16,597 bases of DNA from Bryobacteraceae bacterium (lineage in GTDB: Bacteria; Acidobacteriota; Terriglobia; Bryobacterales; Bryobacteraceae), in assembly GCA_025929455.1 (NCBI GenBank), contig JAICMB010000016.1, forward strand, positions 1 to 16,597, in the 5' to 3' direction. The notes beneath the pieces are model-generated. The model had not been told where the DNA came from, ran no database searches, and saw only the letters and a program-made list of their open reading frames with translations. Each line of letters starts with the position of its first letter. Within the stretch, counting starts at the first letter, position 1. The position numbers were made by a program, and so were the translations under genes. This document shows, piece by piece, positions 1-10,418 of this stretch.

Positions 1-276
1 AAAACTTCTGCCGCTATGCTGAGCAATTGCACCACCTACCGATTCACCCAGGGTGGCGCGACCGGTCGCGTTTTGCCGGTTGCGGCTCGCGCCGCGATGC
101 TGGATATTTCGAACTGCCGCACCTCCGTCTTCATCTCCTTCCATGCCGAAGCGCAGCGCCGGCATGGGCCATCACAAACCTTTTAACTTTATTCGCCCAA
201 TCCCCTCAACAACTTACAGCCATTTTTAAAAACCATCGCTCGTTTTCCCGCCCTCGCCTGATACCGTCAAATCGCA
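1..276. other. Left-edge region without a supportable gene
   Basis: No reading frame here looks like a real gene. Plus frame 1 is open from the window edge to a TAA at 184-186, and could only be the tail of an upstream gene, but its composition is unconvincing. On the minus strand a 32-codon frame (134 down to 36) starts with MKTEVRQFE; its purine-rich AGGAG abuts the ATG, so spacing is wrong for a ribosome site. Positions 141-148 and 160-167 form a perfect 8-bp inverted repeat (CCATGCCG/CGGCATGG, 11-base loop), followed by an AT-rich stretch from about 171 that could carry the promoter of the next gene. Confidence 0.4.
141..167. repeat. Perfect 8-bp inverted repeat (hairpin)
   Basis: CCATGCCG at 141-148 is the exact reverse complement of CGGCATGG at 160-167, with an 11-base loop that itself contains GCGCAGCGC. 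On the plus strand an AT-rich run follows, but there is no clean T-tract, so it is only a weak candidate terminator for a gene that would end near the left edge. Confidence 0.35.
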
Positions 277-909
277 ATGAGCAAGCGCAATCGCAGCAAC
301 AACCCCTGGCTGTCACGCCGCCCTGAAACCACCGCCGCCGCTGCTACCGGCCCGCGCACTCCGGAAGGCAAAGCCATCTCCTCCCAGAACGCCCGCGTGC
401 ACAACCTCACAGGCGAACACATCGTCCTCCCGCACGAAGACGCCGCCGCCTACGAGCGCCTCCTCTCCGGCCTCATGATCACCTACCGTCCCGAAGACGA
501 ATCCGAGAAGCTGCTGGTTCGCCACGCCGCCGAATCGCAGTGGCTCATACTCCGCGCCGCCCGTCTCGAAGCCGCGATGATGACCCTCATCGCCGCCGGT
601 GAAGACGCCAAGCCAGCGACGCCCGACCAGCGCATCGCCGCCTACATGCTGTCCAAGCCCGGCGACGCGCTCGCGAAAGCCCTCCGCTACCGCACCTCGG
701 CCGAGCGTTCCTTCTACCGCGCCATCAAAGAGCTCGACCGCATCGCCGACATTCGCGCCCAAGCCGAAGAAATCGCAGCCACTTACACCCCCAACCAGTT
801 CGTTTCGCAAAACGGCCTGCAAGCACCCGTAGGACAGGCAGTCTTGCTGCCTGCCCTGCCGCCAATACCGTCCATCCCACAGGCCTCGGTCGCAGCGCCG
901 CAGCACTGA
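277..909 (+). CDS. Uncharacterised protein with N-terminal GPRTPEGKAISSQNA motif
   Basis: This 210-aa protein has no assigned function that I know of. The N-terminus is Ser/Asn/Arg-rich and carries GPRTPEGKAISSQNARVHNL at about residues 25-44. A similar motif heads many acidobacterial hypothetical proteins (recalled, not searched). Residues about 45-170 look helical, with a run of Arg, Glu and Ala and the stretch SEKLLVRHAAESQWLILRAA. There is no signal peptide or membrane segment. The last ~25 residues are low-complexity (Ala/Pro/Leu) and include VGQAVLLPALPP, which is the translation of an embedded hairpin repeat at 833-855. The ATG at 277 lacks a clear Shine-Dalgarno sequence. The gene ends 24 bases before the tricorn-like gene and may be cotranscribed with it. 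A long minus-strand frame over the same bases is a codon shadow. Confidence 0.75.
   Translation: MSKRNRSNNPWLSRRPETTAAAATGPRTPEGKAISSQNARVHNLTGEHIVLPHEDAAAYERLLSGLMITYRPEDESEKLLVRHAAESQWLILRAARLEAAMMTLIAAGEDAKPATPDQRIAAYMLSKPGDALAKALRYRTSAERSFYRAIKELDRIADIRAQAEEIAATYTPNQFVSQNGLQAPVGQAVLLPALPPIPSIPQASVAAPQH
833..855. repeat. TCTTG-loop hairpin repeat, copy 1 (inside a CDS)
   Basis: CAGGCAG (835-841), loop TCTTG (842-846) and CTGCCTG (847-853) form a 7-bp stem that extends with one mismatch to 833-855. The same loop and flanks recur at 4259-4281 and 5460-5484. This copy lies in frame inside the 3' end of the 210-aa protein gene, where it encodes GQAVLLP. Confidence 0.75.
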
Positions 910-919
910 TATACTCATC

Positions 920-924
920 CGGAG
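920..924 (+). promoter_or_regulatory. Ribosome binding site of the tricorn-like gene
   Basis: GGAGG at 920-924 lies 9 bases before the ATG at 934. It is a near-consensus Shine-Dalgarno sequence and fixes this start, which also places a signal peptide at the N-terminus. Confidence 0.75.
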
Positions 925-933
925 GTCCACGCC

Positions 934-3900
934 ATGCGCTCCCTCCTTCTTGTATGTAGTTTTCTACTCGTCCCGGCGCTGGTCGCCCAAACTCCCGGCC
1001 TGCTGCCGCAAAAGCCCGCGCTCAGCCGCACCCAGATCGTCTTCTCCTACGCCGGCGATCTGTGGAGCGTCCCGCGCGAAGGCGGCGAGGCTCGCCGTCT
1101 CACCACCGGACCGGGCATCGAAACCGACCCCGCGTTCTCGCCCGACGGCTCGCAAATCGCCTTCACCGGCGAATACGACGGCAACGTCGACGTGTTCGTC
1201 ATGCCCGCGGACGGCGGCGTTCCCAGGCGCCTCACGTATCATCCGCGGCCCGATATCGTCGTAGGCTGGACGCCCGACGGCAAGCGCATCCTATTCACGT
1301 CTCAGCGCGAATCCGCCAACGACGGCGACCATCTCTACACCATCGCACCCGACGGCGTCTTCCCGGAACGCGTGCCGCTGCCCATCGCCGAGCAGGCCTC
1401 CTACGCGCCCGACGGCCGCCATCTCGCCTACATGCCCGTCTTTCAATGGCAGCAGGCTTGGCGTCGCTATCGCGGTGGCCAAACGCGCAAAATCTGGATC
1501 GCAAACGTGGCCGACTCCAGCATCGTCCCCATCCCGCGCGAAAACTCCAACGACTTCAACCCCATGTGGGTCGGCGACAAAGTCTATTTCCTCTCCGATC
1601 GCGCTGGCGCCGTTACGCTCTATTCCTACGATCTGCGCTCGAAACAGATCAAGAAATTGATCGACAACAACGGCCCGGACCTCAAGTCCGCCTCCGCGGG
1701 CCCGGACGCGATCGTGTACGAGCAATTCGGTTCCCTGCACCTCTACGACTTGAAAACCGCAAAGACGAAAACCGTCGACGTGCGACTTGCGGGCGACTTG
1801 CCCGAAGTGCGCGAGCATTTCGTGAACGTCGCCAAGCGTCTGCGCAACCCCGATATCTCGCCCGGCGGCGCCCGCGCCGTGTTTGAAGCCCGCGGCGAAA
1901 TCGTTACCGTGCCCGCCGAGAAAGGCGATCCGCGCGACATCACCAACACCGCCGGCGCGAACGAGCGCGATCCTGTGTGGTCGCCCGACGGCCAGACCAT
2001 CGCGTACTTCTCCGACGAGTCCGGTGAGTACGAACTGCACCTGCGCTCGCAAAGCGGCATGGGCGACGTCACGCGCATTCGCCTCGGCGAAAAGCCCGCG
2101 TTCTATTCCTCGCCGCGCTGGTCGCCCGACAGCAAGAAAATCGCGTATCTCGACAACCACATGGGCGTCTGGTACATCGACCTGGCTCAGAAAAAGCCCG
2201 TGCTGGTGGACAAAGATTACTACCAGTCGCGCGAGGCGATCGCGCCCGCGTGGTCACCCGACAGCAAGTGGCTGGCGTACTCGAAAAGTCTGCCAAGTCA
2301 GATGCGCGCGATTCACATCTACTCGCTCGCAGACGGCCAGACACACCAGATCACCGACGGCATGAGTGAAGCGCTTTCGCCGGTGTTCGATAAAGGCGGC
2401 AAGTATCTCTATTTCACTGCTAGCACCGACTCCGGACCCGCGATGGAAGAAGACCTCCACAGCGCCGTGCGCCCCGTCTCGCGCAACATATATCTGATTG
2501 TGCTCTCGAAAAAAGAGACCTCGCCGCTCGCGCCCGAAAGCGATGACGAGAAAGTCGCCGCCGACAAGAAGGACGCGAGCGACAAAGACAAGAAGGACGC
2601 CTCCGGCAAGGACGCCAAAAGCGCCGCGGACAAAAAGGAACCCGACGTGGTCATGGATCTCGATGCCATCGGCCAGCGCATCCTCGCGGTTCCCATGCCC
2701 GCCCGCCGCTATGTAGATCTGCAGGTCGGCAAGAGCGGCACTCTATACGCGTTAGAAGCACCGCCGTTCGTACCCGGCCCCAACCCGCCCGCCATGACCG
2801 TGCATCGTTTTGATCTCTTGAAACGAAAAGAGGACACGCCCTTCTCCGGAGTACGCGCCTTCCGCGCTTCGTTCAACGGCGAAAAGGTTCTGTATCAACG
2901 GGGCGATAACTGGTTCATCACCGCGCCGCATCCGATGGCGTCCGGCTCCGGCCCGTCGAGCCCTCCGCCGCCAGCAGGCGCCGGCAGCGGCGAACTGAAG
3001 ACCGCCGGTATCGAAGTCCGTGTCGACCCGCCCGCCGAGTGGAAGCAGATGTACCACGAAGTCTGGCGCATCGAGCGCGACTTCTTCTACGACCCCAACC
3101 TGCACGGCCTCGATCTGACCGCTGCCGAAAAACAATACGAGCCCTACGTCGATCACGTCGCCTCGCGGAGCGACCTGAACTATATCTTCATTGAGATGCT
3201 TGGCGACATCACGGTCGGCCACATGTTCATTGGCGGTGGCGACATGCCCGAAGTGAAGCATGTTCCCACCGGCCTGCTCGGCGCCGATTACGAAATCGCC
3301 AACGGCCGCTACCGTATCGCGCGCATCTACGGCGGCGAAAACTGGAACCCCAACTTGAAAGCGCCGCTCACGCAACCCGGCGTGAACGCCGCGGTGGGCG
3401 ACTATCTGCTGCAAGTGAACGGACGCGACATCCCGTCCTCTGCAAACCTCTACAGCTTTTTCGAAGGCACCGCCGGCAAAGCCGTCGTCATCCGCATCGG
3501 TCCTGATGCCTCAGGCGCCAATGCGCGCGATGTCACCGTCGTCCCCATTCCCGACGAGCACGGTCTCCGCCACCTCGACTGGGTCGAAGACAACCGCCGT
3601 AAGGTCGATCAAATGACCCACGGCCGCGTCGCTTACGTGCACATGCCCGACACCGCGTTCGGAGGCTTGACGAGTTTCAACCGCTACTTCTTCGCGCAGG
3701 TCGGCAAAGAAGCGGTCATCATCGATGAGCGCTTCAACCACGGCGGCGCGCTGGCCACTGACATCATCGAGTACCTGCAGCGCAACAAGCCGATGAGCCT
3801 CGTCACGTTTCGCGACGGCGCTGATCTCGTCCAGCCGTATGGCGCGATCTTCGGACCCAAGGTCATGATCATCAACCAAAATGCCGGCTCGGGCGGTGAC

Positions 3901-4251
3901 GCCATGCCGTGGTACTTCAAGCGCGCCGGGGTCGGTAAACTTGTCGGAACGCGCACCTGGGGCGGGCTCGTCGGCATCTTCCCCGTTCCTGAACTGATGG
4001 ACGGCGGACGCGTCACCGCTCCCAACGCGGCGGTGTGGAATCCCGACGGACATTTCGACGTGGAAAACCACGGCATCGCGCCCGATCTCGAAGTCATCGA
4101 GGACCCCGCGGCCGTGCGCAAAGGTCACGACCCGCAGCTTGAAGCCGCCGTGTCGCTGGTGATGGACGAACTAAAGGAGCACCCCGTCCCGCATCCCCAC
4201 CGCCCGGCATATCCGAACTACCACCCGCGCCCGCTTGCGAACGCGCGCTGA
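934..4251 (+). CDS. Exported tricorn-type S41 family protease
   Basis: At 1105 aa this matches the length of tricorn proteases, large peptidases that degrade oligopeptides. Residues 1-19 are a signal peptide ending VPALVAQ, so it probably acts in the periplasm. A TolB/PD40 beta-propeller region follows, with SPDG/SPDS blades near residues 66, 347, 395 and 440. A Lys/Asp-rich insert covers about 530-570. The tricorn core begins near residue 702 (WKQMYHEVWRIERDFFYD), then a PDZ-like domain (~780-870) and the S41 catalytic part. By alignment to memory, His763 (VGHMF), Ser986 (AGSGGDAMPW) and Glu1044 (DVENHGIAPD) correspond to tricorn His746, Ser965 and Glu1023; the Ser-to-Glu spacing is 58 in both. 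The residue before His763 is Gly, where archaeal tricorn has Ser745. Function is inferred from family only. Confidence 0.93.
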   Translation: MRSLLLVCSFLLVPALVAQTPGLLPQKPALSRTQIVFSYAGDLWSVPREGGEARRLTTGPGIETDPAFSPDGSQIAFTGEYDGNVDVFVMPADGGVPRRLTYHPRPDIVVGWTPDGKRILFTSQRESANDGDHLYTIAPDGVFPERVPLPIAEQASYAPDGRHLAYMPVFQWQQAWRRYRGGQTRKIWIANVADSSIVPIPRENSNDFNPMWVGDKVYFLSDRAGAVTLYSYDLRSKQIKKLIDNNGPDLKSASAGPDAIVYEQFGSLHLYDLKTAKTKTVDVRLAGDLPEVREHFVNVAKRLRNPDISPGGARAVFEARGEIVTVPAEKGDPRDITNTAGANERDPVWSPDGQTIAYFSDESGEYELHLRSQSGMGDVTRIRLGEKPAFYSSPRWSPDSKKIAYLDNHMGVWYIDLAQKKPVLVDKDYYQSREAIAPAWSPDSKWLAYSKSLPSQMRAIHIYSLADGQTHQITDGMSEALSPVFDKGGKYLYFTASTDSGPAMEEDLHSAVRPVSRNIYLIVLSKKETSPLAPESDDEKVAADKKDASDKDKKDASGKDAKSAADKKEPDVVMDLDAIGQRILAVPMPARRYVDLQVGKSGTLYALEAPPFVPGPNPPAMTVHRFDLLKRKEDTPFSGVRAFRASFNGEKVLYQRGDNWFITAPHPMASGSGPSSPPPPAGAGSGELKTAGIEVRVDPPAEWKQMYHEVWRIERDFFYDPNLHGLDLTAAEKQYEPYVDHVASRSDLNYIFIEMLGDITVGHMFIGGGDMPEVKHVPTGLLGADYEIANGRYRIARIYGGENWNPNLKAPLTQPGVNAAVGDYLLQVNGRDIPSSANLYSFFEGTAGKAVVIRIGPDASGANARDVTVVPIPDEHGLRHLDWVEDNRRKVDQMTHGRVAYVHMPDTAFGGLTSFNRYFFAQVGKEAVIIDERFNHGGALATDIIEYLQRNKPMSLVTFRDGADLVQPYGAIFGPKVMIINQNAGSGGDAMPWYFKRAGVGKLVGTRTWGGLVGIFPVPELMDGGRVTAPNAAVWNPDGHFDVENHGIAPDLEVIEDPAAVRKGHDPQLEAAVSLVMDELKEHPVPHPHRPAYPNYHPRPLANAR

Positions 4252-4258
4252 CCGGTGG

Positions 4259-4281
4259 GGCGGCCAGTCTTGCTGGCTGCC
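4259..4281. repeat. TCTTG-loop hairpin repeat, copy 2
   Basis: GGCGGCCAG (4259-4267), loop TCTTG (4268-4272) and CTGGCTGCC (4273-4281) form a 9-bp stem with one G-T pair. Relative to the copy at 5460-5484, a G-C pair inside the stem is swapped to C-G, so pairing is kept while sequence changes. It lies just past the stop of the tricorn-like gene, in the convergent gap with the acyltransferase gene. Confidence 0.7.
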
Positions 4282-4287
4282 CTCTTG

Positions 4288-4310
4288 CCCCGACAACCAA
4301 CACCTCGGGG
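4288..4310. terminator. Possible terminator hairpin between convergent genes
   Basis: CCCCGA (4288-4293) pairs with TCGGGG (4305-4310) around an 11-base loop. With the hairpin at 4259-4281 it fills the 71-base gap between two converging genes, so together they could end transcription from both sides. Neither hairpin is followed by a T-tract, so this is a weak call. Confidence 0.35.
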
Positions 4311-4322
4311 TGAGTCGCGCCT

Positions 4323-5435
4323 CTATGTCGCCGCCGCGCGCGCCTCCGCTCGGTTTGCCCAGCGTGCCTTCAGGTACGGCACGTTCAGCCAGCGCATGCG
4401 CGCGCGCGACAGCCAGTACATCAGCCCTGTAATCGCGATCGCCGCAAGCGCCGCCTGCCAAATCGTGAGCGCTTGTTTCAAGAACCACAGCTCGTTGCCG
4501 TAGATCAACTCGATATGCACCCAGTACACCAGCAACGACGTCATGCCGACCTGCCGCACCAGTCCCACGCGCCCCGGCGCCTGCACCGTCGTCCACAGAT
4601 ACGCGGACGCCAGCAGGATCAGAATCACGCCGGTGCGAATCAGGATCAGCATCGGGCTGTTGATCCAAAACTCCGAATGCGGATACAGCGAGTACGGAAT
4701 GCTTGAGAAATGTTCGCCCGCGTAGATCGCGCATAAGCCCGCCAGCACACACCATCGCATCAACGCGTCGATGCCCTCTTCTGCCGTGCGGTGAATCAGC
4801 GCTCCTGCCGCCATGCCCGCGGGTATGTAGGATGCTACAGGGAAAAACGCGAAGTTGCCCTTCGATGGCACAAAGTAATCGCGCAGGAAGGCCGGTGTCG
4901 CTCCCCAGTCGATCAGTCCGGCGAGCGGCGCGAACGCCGCGATCAGCACGCCCGCGATCACCGCGCCCTGTATTCGCAGCCGTGCAGGTAACGCCGCCAC
5001 CACCGCCATCACCGCCGTCGCCAACGCCATGCAGTTGAGGATGTCCACGCGTAAGAGGTCATGCCAGGCCATCAGCGAAACCTTGAAGCCCCACAACTGC
5101 AGCCGGAACAACAGCGCGATCGCCATGAGATAGGCGGCGCGCTTCATCGTGTCGGCGGCGCGCCGCTCCGGGCTCCAGCCCTTCGAGTCCGCGCGCTCGA
5201 TGCGCCACGCCAGCGTGATGCCCGTCACGAACAAAAACAGCGGGGCCGCCAAACCGCCAAAAAATTGCGACAGCAGGTAGGCGTGCGTCTGCCGCAGATC
5301 CGGACGCGTGAACGAGTTGAACGTGTGCGTCTGGATCATCAACAGCACCGCACCGCCGCGCAGCCAGTCCACATACGGGATGCGCTTGCGAACGCCGATC
5401 TTGACCGTGCTGTAGAGGGCCGTTTCCGCCTTCAC
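4323..5435 (-). CDS. DUF1624-like multi-pass membrane acyltransferase
   Basis: This 370-aa protein is mostly hydrophobic, with roughly ten membrane helices. Near the N-terminus it has RIPYVDWLRGGAVLLMIQTH (residues 18-37), the conserved opening of the heparan-alpha-glucosaminide acetyltransferase-like/DUF1624 family and related acyltransferases; Asp23, Arg26 and His37 are the typical conserved residues. FVTGITLAWR follows in the next helices. Family members are thought to move acyl groups onto sugars or lipids across the membrane, but the substrate here is unknown. The start is a GTG preceded by AGGA four bases upstream. It is last in a minus-strand group after the DUF457 protein, with a 54-base gap that holds a hairpin repeat. 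Confidence 0.82.
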   Translation of the reverse strand: MKAETALYSTVKIGVRKRIPYVDWLRGGAVLLMIQTHTFNSFTRPDLRQTHAYLLSQFFGGLAAPLFLFVTGITLAWRIERADSKGWSPERRAADTMKRAAYLMAIALLFRLQLWGFKVSLMAWHDLLRVDILNCMALATAVMAVVAALPARLRIQGAVIAGVLIAAFAPLAGLIDWGATPAFLRDYFVPSKGNFAFFPVASYIPAGMAAGALIHRTAEEGIDALMRWCVLAGLCAIYAGEHFSSIPYSLYPHSEFWINSPMLILIRTGVILILLASAYLWTTVQAPGRVGLVRQVGMTSLLVYWVHIELIYGNELWFLKQALTIWQAALAAIAITGLMYWLSRARMRWLNVPYLKARWANRAEARAAAT

Positions 5436-5459
5436 TCGTTCCTATTGTCCGATAGCGTG

Positions 5460-5484
5460 GGGCAGGCAGTCTTGCTGCCTGCCC
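5460..5484. repeat. TCTTG-loop hairpin repeat, copy 3
   Basis: GGGCAGGCAG (5460-5469), loop TCTTG (5470-5474) and CTGCCTGCCC (5475-5484) make a perfect 10-bp stem. It sits between two minus-strand genes and begins with the GTGGGGCAGGC head that also opens the reverse complement of the 48-bp repeats at 11591 and 13998. It could lower expression of the downstream acyltransferase gene or protect the upstream message. Confidence 0.75.
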
Positions 5485-5489
5485 GGTCT

Positions 5490-6446
5490 CTAGCGGCCGA
5501 ATCCCAGCCCGCTCCCAATCACGCGCCCGCCGCGGTCCACCACCGCCGTCGCCGTAAAGCCCAACCGCGCGTCCATCAACTCAACCTTAGTCGCACCCTC
5601 GGGTTCCGGAACCGAAACCTCACGCCACACCGGGAACTGGTCGAAGTACTGCATGACGCGGAATGCGGGCGTCTGCCGTGCGGCCGCGACCGCGGCGAGA
5701 TTCGTCGGCTTATATATGGTCACGCCCGCGCCCGGGTCGAACTCGCCGGTCACGTTCACTTTGAAGCGCTTATACAGCACCGCCGTCTCGATCCATCCGT
5801 TCCAGCGAAACGGGTTCCCCGGACCCGGAAACGCACCCACCCGCATGGGCAGGCGCCCGTCATACATGCGCGCTTCAAGCGTATTCATTGCGCGCGTGTG
5901 CAGCACGTACCGACCGTAGTCATACGCCACCATGAAGACCAGCACCGCAACGGCCAGGCCGCGGCCGGGTCCCGACCGCGCGCCGATTTCGCTGCTCACC
6001 AGCCGGGCCAGCCACGGCCACACCCATGCCACGATCAACACCGCCCACAGCCAAAAATCAATGACGCTCACGAGGTCGGCGTGCAGCCAGGCGCTTGAAA
6101 ACGGCAGCAGCAGACGGATGCCGTAGGAGTTGGTCCAGTCGAGCAGAACGTGGCTCAAGACGGCGATGAACGAAACGGCGTACGCGCGCGCCCACCCGCG
6201 CCAGCTTCGCCCCACCAGCAATCCGATGAGCGCGGGCACGATCGCCATCAGCGGCATGCAGATGAACGAGTGTGCATATCCGCGGTGAAACCGCAGATAG
6301 TCGGCCGTCCCGCCAAACAGGCTGAAGCCGTCGATGTCAGGAATGTTGGCGGCAAGGATGGCAACCAGCGTCGCCCGCGGATAGAAGCGGTTCAGCCCCG
6401 CCCTACTCAACATCAGGCCGGTAAGTGAGTGGGTGAGATTATCCAT
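5490..6446 (-). CDS. DUF457 (YdjM-type) membrane-bound metal-dependent hydrolase
   Basis: The 318-aa protein opens with MDNLTHSLTG, the hallmark of the DUF457/YdjM family of inner-membrane, presumed metal-dependent hydrolases. Candidate metal ligands are His6, Asp37 and Asp39 (NIPDID), His54 and His59 (FHRGYAHS), and His99/Asp103 (SHVLLDW). Several membrane helices lie between about residues 24 and 175. The C-terminal half (~200-318) is soluble and not recognised; some family members have such an extension. The biochemical reaction is not established for the family. It starts 5 bases after the stop of the lipid kinase gene, so the two are almost surely cotranscribed. No strong ribosome site is seen, consistent with coupling. 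A long plus-strand frame over 5061-6098 is a shadow. Confidence 0.87.
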   Translation of the reverse strand: MDNLTHSLTGLMLSRAGLNRFYPRATLVAILAANIPDIDGFSLFGGTADYLRFHRGYAHSFICMPLMAIVPALIGLLVGRSWRGWARAYAVSFIAVLSHVLLDWTNSYGIRLLLPFSSAWLHADLVSVIDFWLWAVLIVAWVWPWLARLVSSEIGARSGPGRGLAVAVLVFMVAYDYGRYVLHTRAMNTLEARMYDGRLPMRVGAFPGPGNPFRWNGWIETAVLYKRFKVNVTGEFDPGAGVTIYKPTNLAAVAAARQTPAFRVMQYFDQFPVWREVSVPEPEGATKVELMDARLGFTATAVVDRGGRVIGSGLGFGR

Positions 6447-6451
6447 CGCGG

Positions 6452-9451
<3,000 letters not shown>

Positions 9452-9454
9452 AAC

Positions 9455-10051
9455 GTGGAGACCATCGTCGCCACGCTGCGTGCCTGGGGACCCGCCGGGG
9501 TCATGCTGCTGGCGGTGCTCGACTCCATGGGCATTCCGGTAGTGGGCGGCGTCGACGCGCTGCTGATCTGGATCGCAGTGCAGAATCCAAAGCAGGCTTA
9601 TGCGGCGGCATCCATGGGTATTCTGGGATCGCTGATCGGCAGCCTGGTGCTGTTTGCCATTGCGCGCCGCGGCGGCGAAGCGTATCTCCACAAGCACACC
9701 ATTAGCGCGCGCGGCGCCCGATTCAAGCGGTGGTTTCTCGAATACGGACTGCTCACCGTTTTCATTCCCGCACTGATTCCGATTCCGCTGCCGCTCAAGG
9801 TATTTGTAATCGCGGCGGGCGCGCTCGGTGTCAATCCCGCGGTCTTTATCGGCGTGTTGGCGCTCGCGCGCGTGCCGCGGTATTTCGGGCTAGCTTACAT
9901 GGGGCGCACGCTCGGCGCGGATACGATTCCGTATCTCACGCATCACGTGTTTCTGCTGCTGGGGATCTCCGCCGCGTTGTTCGCCGTTCTCTATGTCTTG
10001 ATCAAACTCATCGACCGCAGAAGAAAGCTGCGGCAGATCGTGAGCGAGTAA
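9455..10051 (+). CDS. DedA/VTT-family membrane protein
   Basis: The 198-aa protein has the features of the VTT (SNARE-associated/DedA) family: an N-terminal amphipathic re-entrant part (WGPAGVMLLAVLDSMGIPVV), several membrane helices, and the loop GLLTVFIPALIPIPLPLKVF with an Arg/Pro-rich helix after it. DedA-like proteins are linked to lipid scrambling or recycling of undecaprenyl phosphate and to membrane homeostasis, but the specific substrate cannot be read from sequence. The start is a GTG placed 3 bases after the ligA stop, with AGGCGG just before the stop as a likely ribosome site. It is therefore translated from the ligA message. Confidence 0.85.
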   Translation: METIVATLRAWGPAGVMLLAVLDSMGIPVVGGVDALLIWIAVQNPKQAYAAASMGILGSLIGSLVLFAIARRGGEAYLHKHTISARGARFKRWFLEYGLLTVFIPALIPIPLPLKVFVIAAGALGVNPAVFIGVLALARVPRYFGLAYMGRTLGADTIPYLTHHVFLLLGISAALFAVLYVLIKLIDRRRKLRQIVSE

Positions 10052-10418
10052 CCGTGCCGCGTACCTCACGGCTTTCTTCTGTGGTCTGCTATTCGCCGCT
10101 GCAGTAAATGCGCAATCCATGGCGACTATCGATCCAAACGTCTTTGAGACGCGACCGTTTGAATTTGTTTCCGAAGCGACCGCTCCCTCACGGTCGCGGC
10201 TCGGTAGCATTGCGCAGTGATTCCGAGCCGCGAGCGTCAGCGAGCGGTGGCCCGAAGAGCCAGCGGCAAGGCACCGAGCGTGGCGGTGCTCGCGTTGTAT
10301 GACGCGAGGCGCAAGGCGATGTTGAGGATGCAGCCACGCAATTGCAAGCGACCATGTCGGTGGTTGGAGCGCGACCAGCGCACGTGGCAGGCCAACAGCG
10401 CCGCGCTACTCTGGATTC
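10052..10418. other. 367-base intergenic region with an inverted repeat pair
   Basis: No credible gene is seen between the DedA-type gene and the phospholipase-like gene. Short frames here translate the repeat pair at 10178-10248 and are not protein-like. The promoter of the phospholipase-like gene should lie in the right half, but I cannot place -35/-10 boxes with confidence. Confidence 0.5.
10178..10248. repeat. Inverted pair of ~26-base repeats (palindromic element)
   Basis: GACCGCTCCCTCACGGTCGC and following bases (10178-10204) are matched in inverted orientation by 10223-10248, ending CGAGCGGT. The arms share all but about three positions over 26 bases, around an 18-base spacer. In RNA this forms a long stem. 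In one frame the unit reads SRDREGAV, a string I recall as common in translated noncoding DNA of Acidobacteria. Confidence 0.7.

Noticed and set aside
313..930. 205-codon minus-strand open frame over the 210-aa gene
   Set aside because: Gly-rich translation with no family signal; typical antisense shadow in GC-rich DNA.
2540..2645. Lys/Asp-rich tandem-like bases in the protease gene, possible repeat array
   Set aside because: Units vary in length and sequence; it is a low-complexity protein linker, not a DNA repeat array or CRISPR.
5061..6098. 345-codon plus-strand open frame opposite the DUF457 and acyltransferase genes
   Set aside because: His/Arg/Gln-rich shadow of two well-supported minus-strand genes; no recognisable domain.
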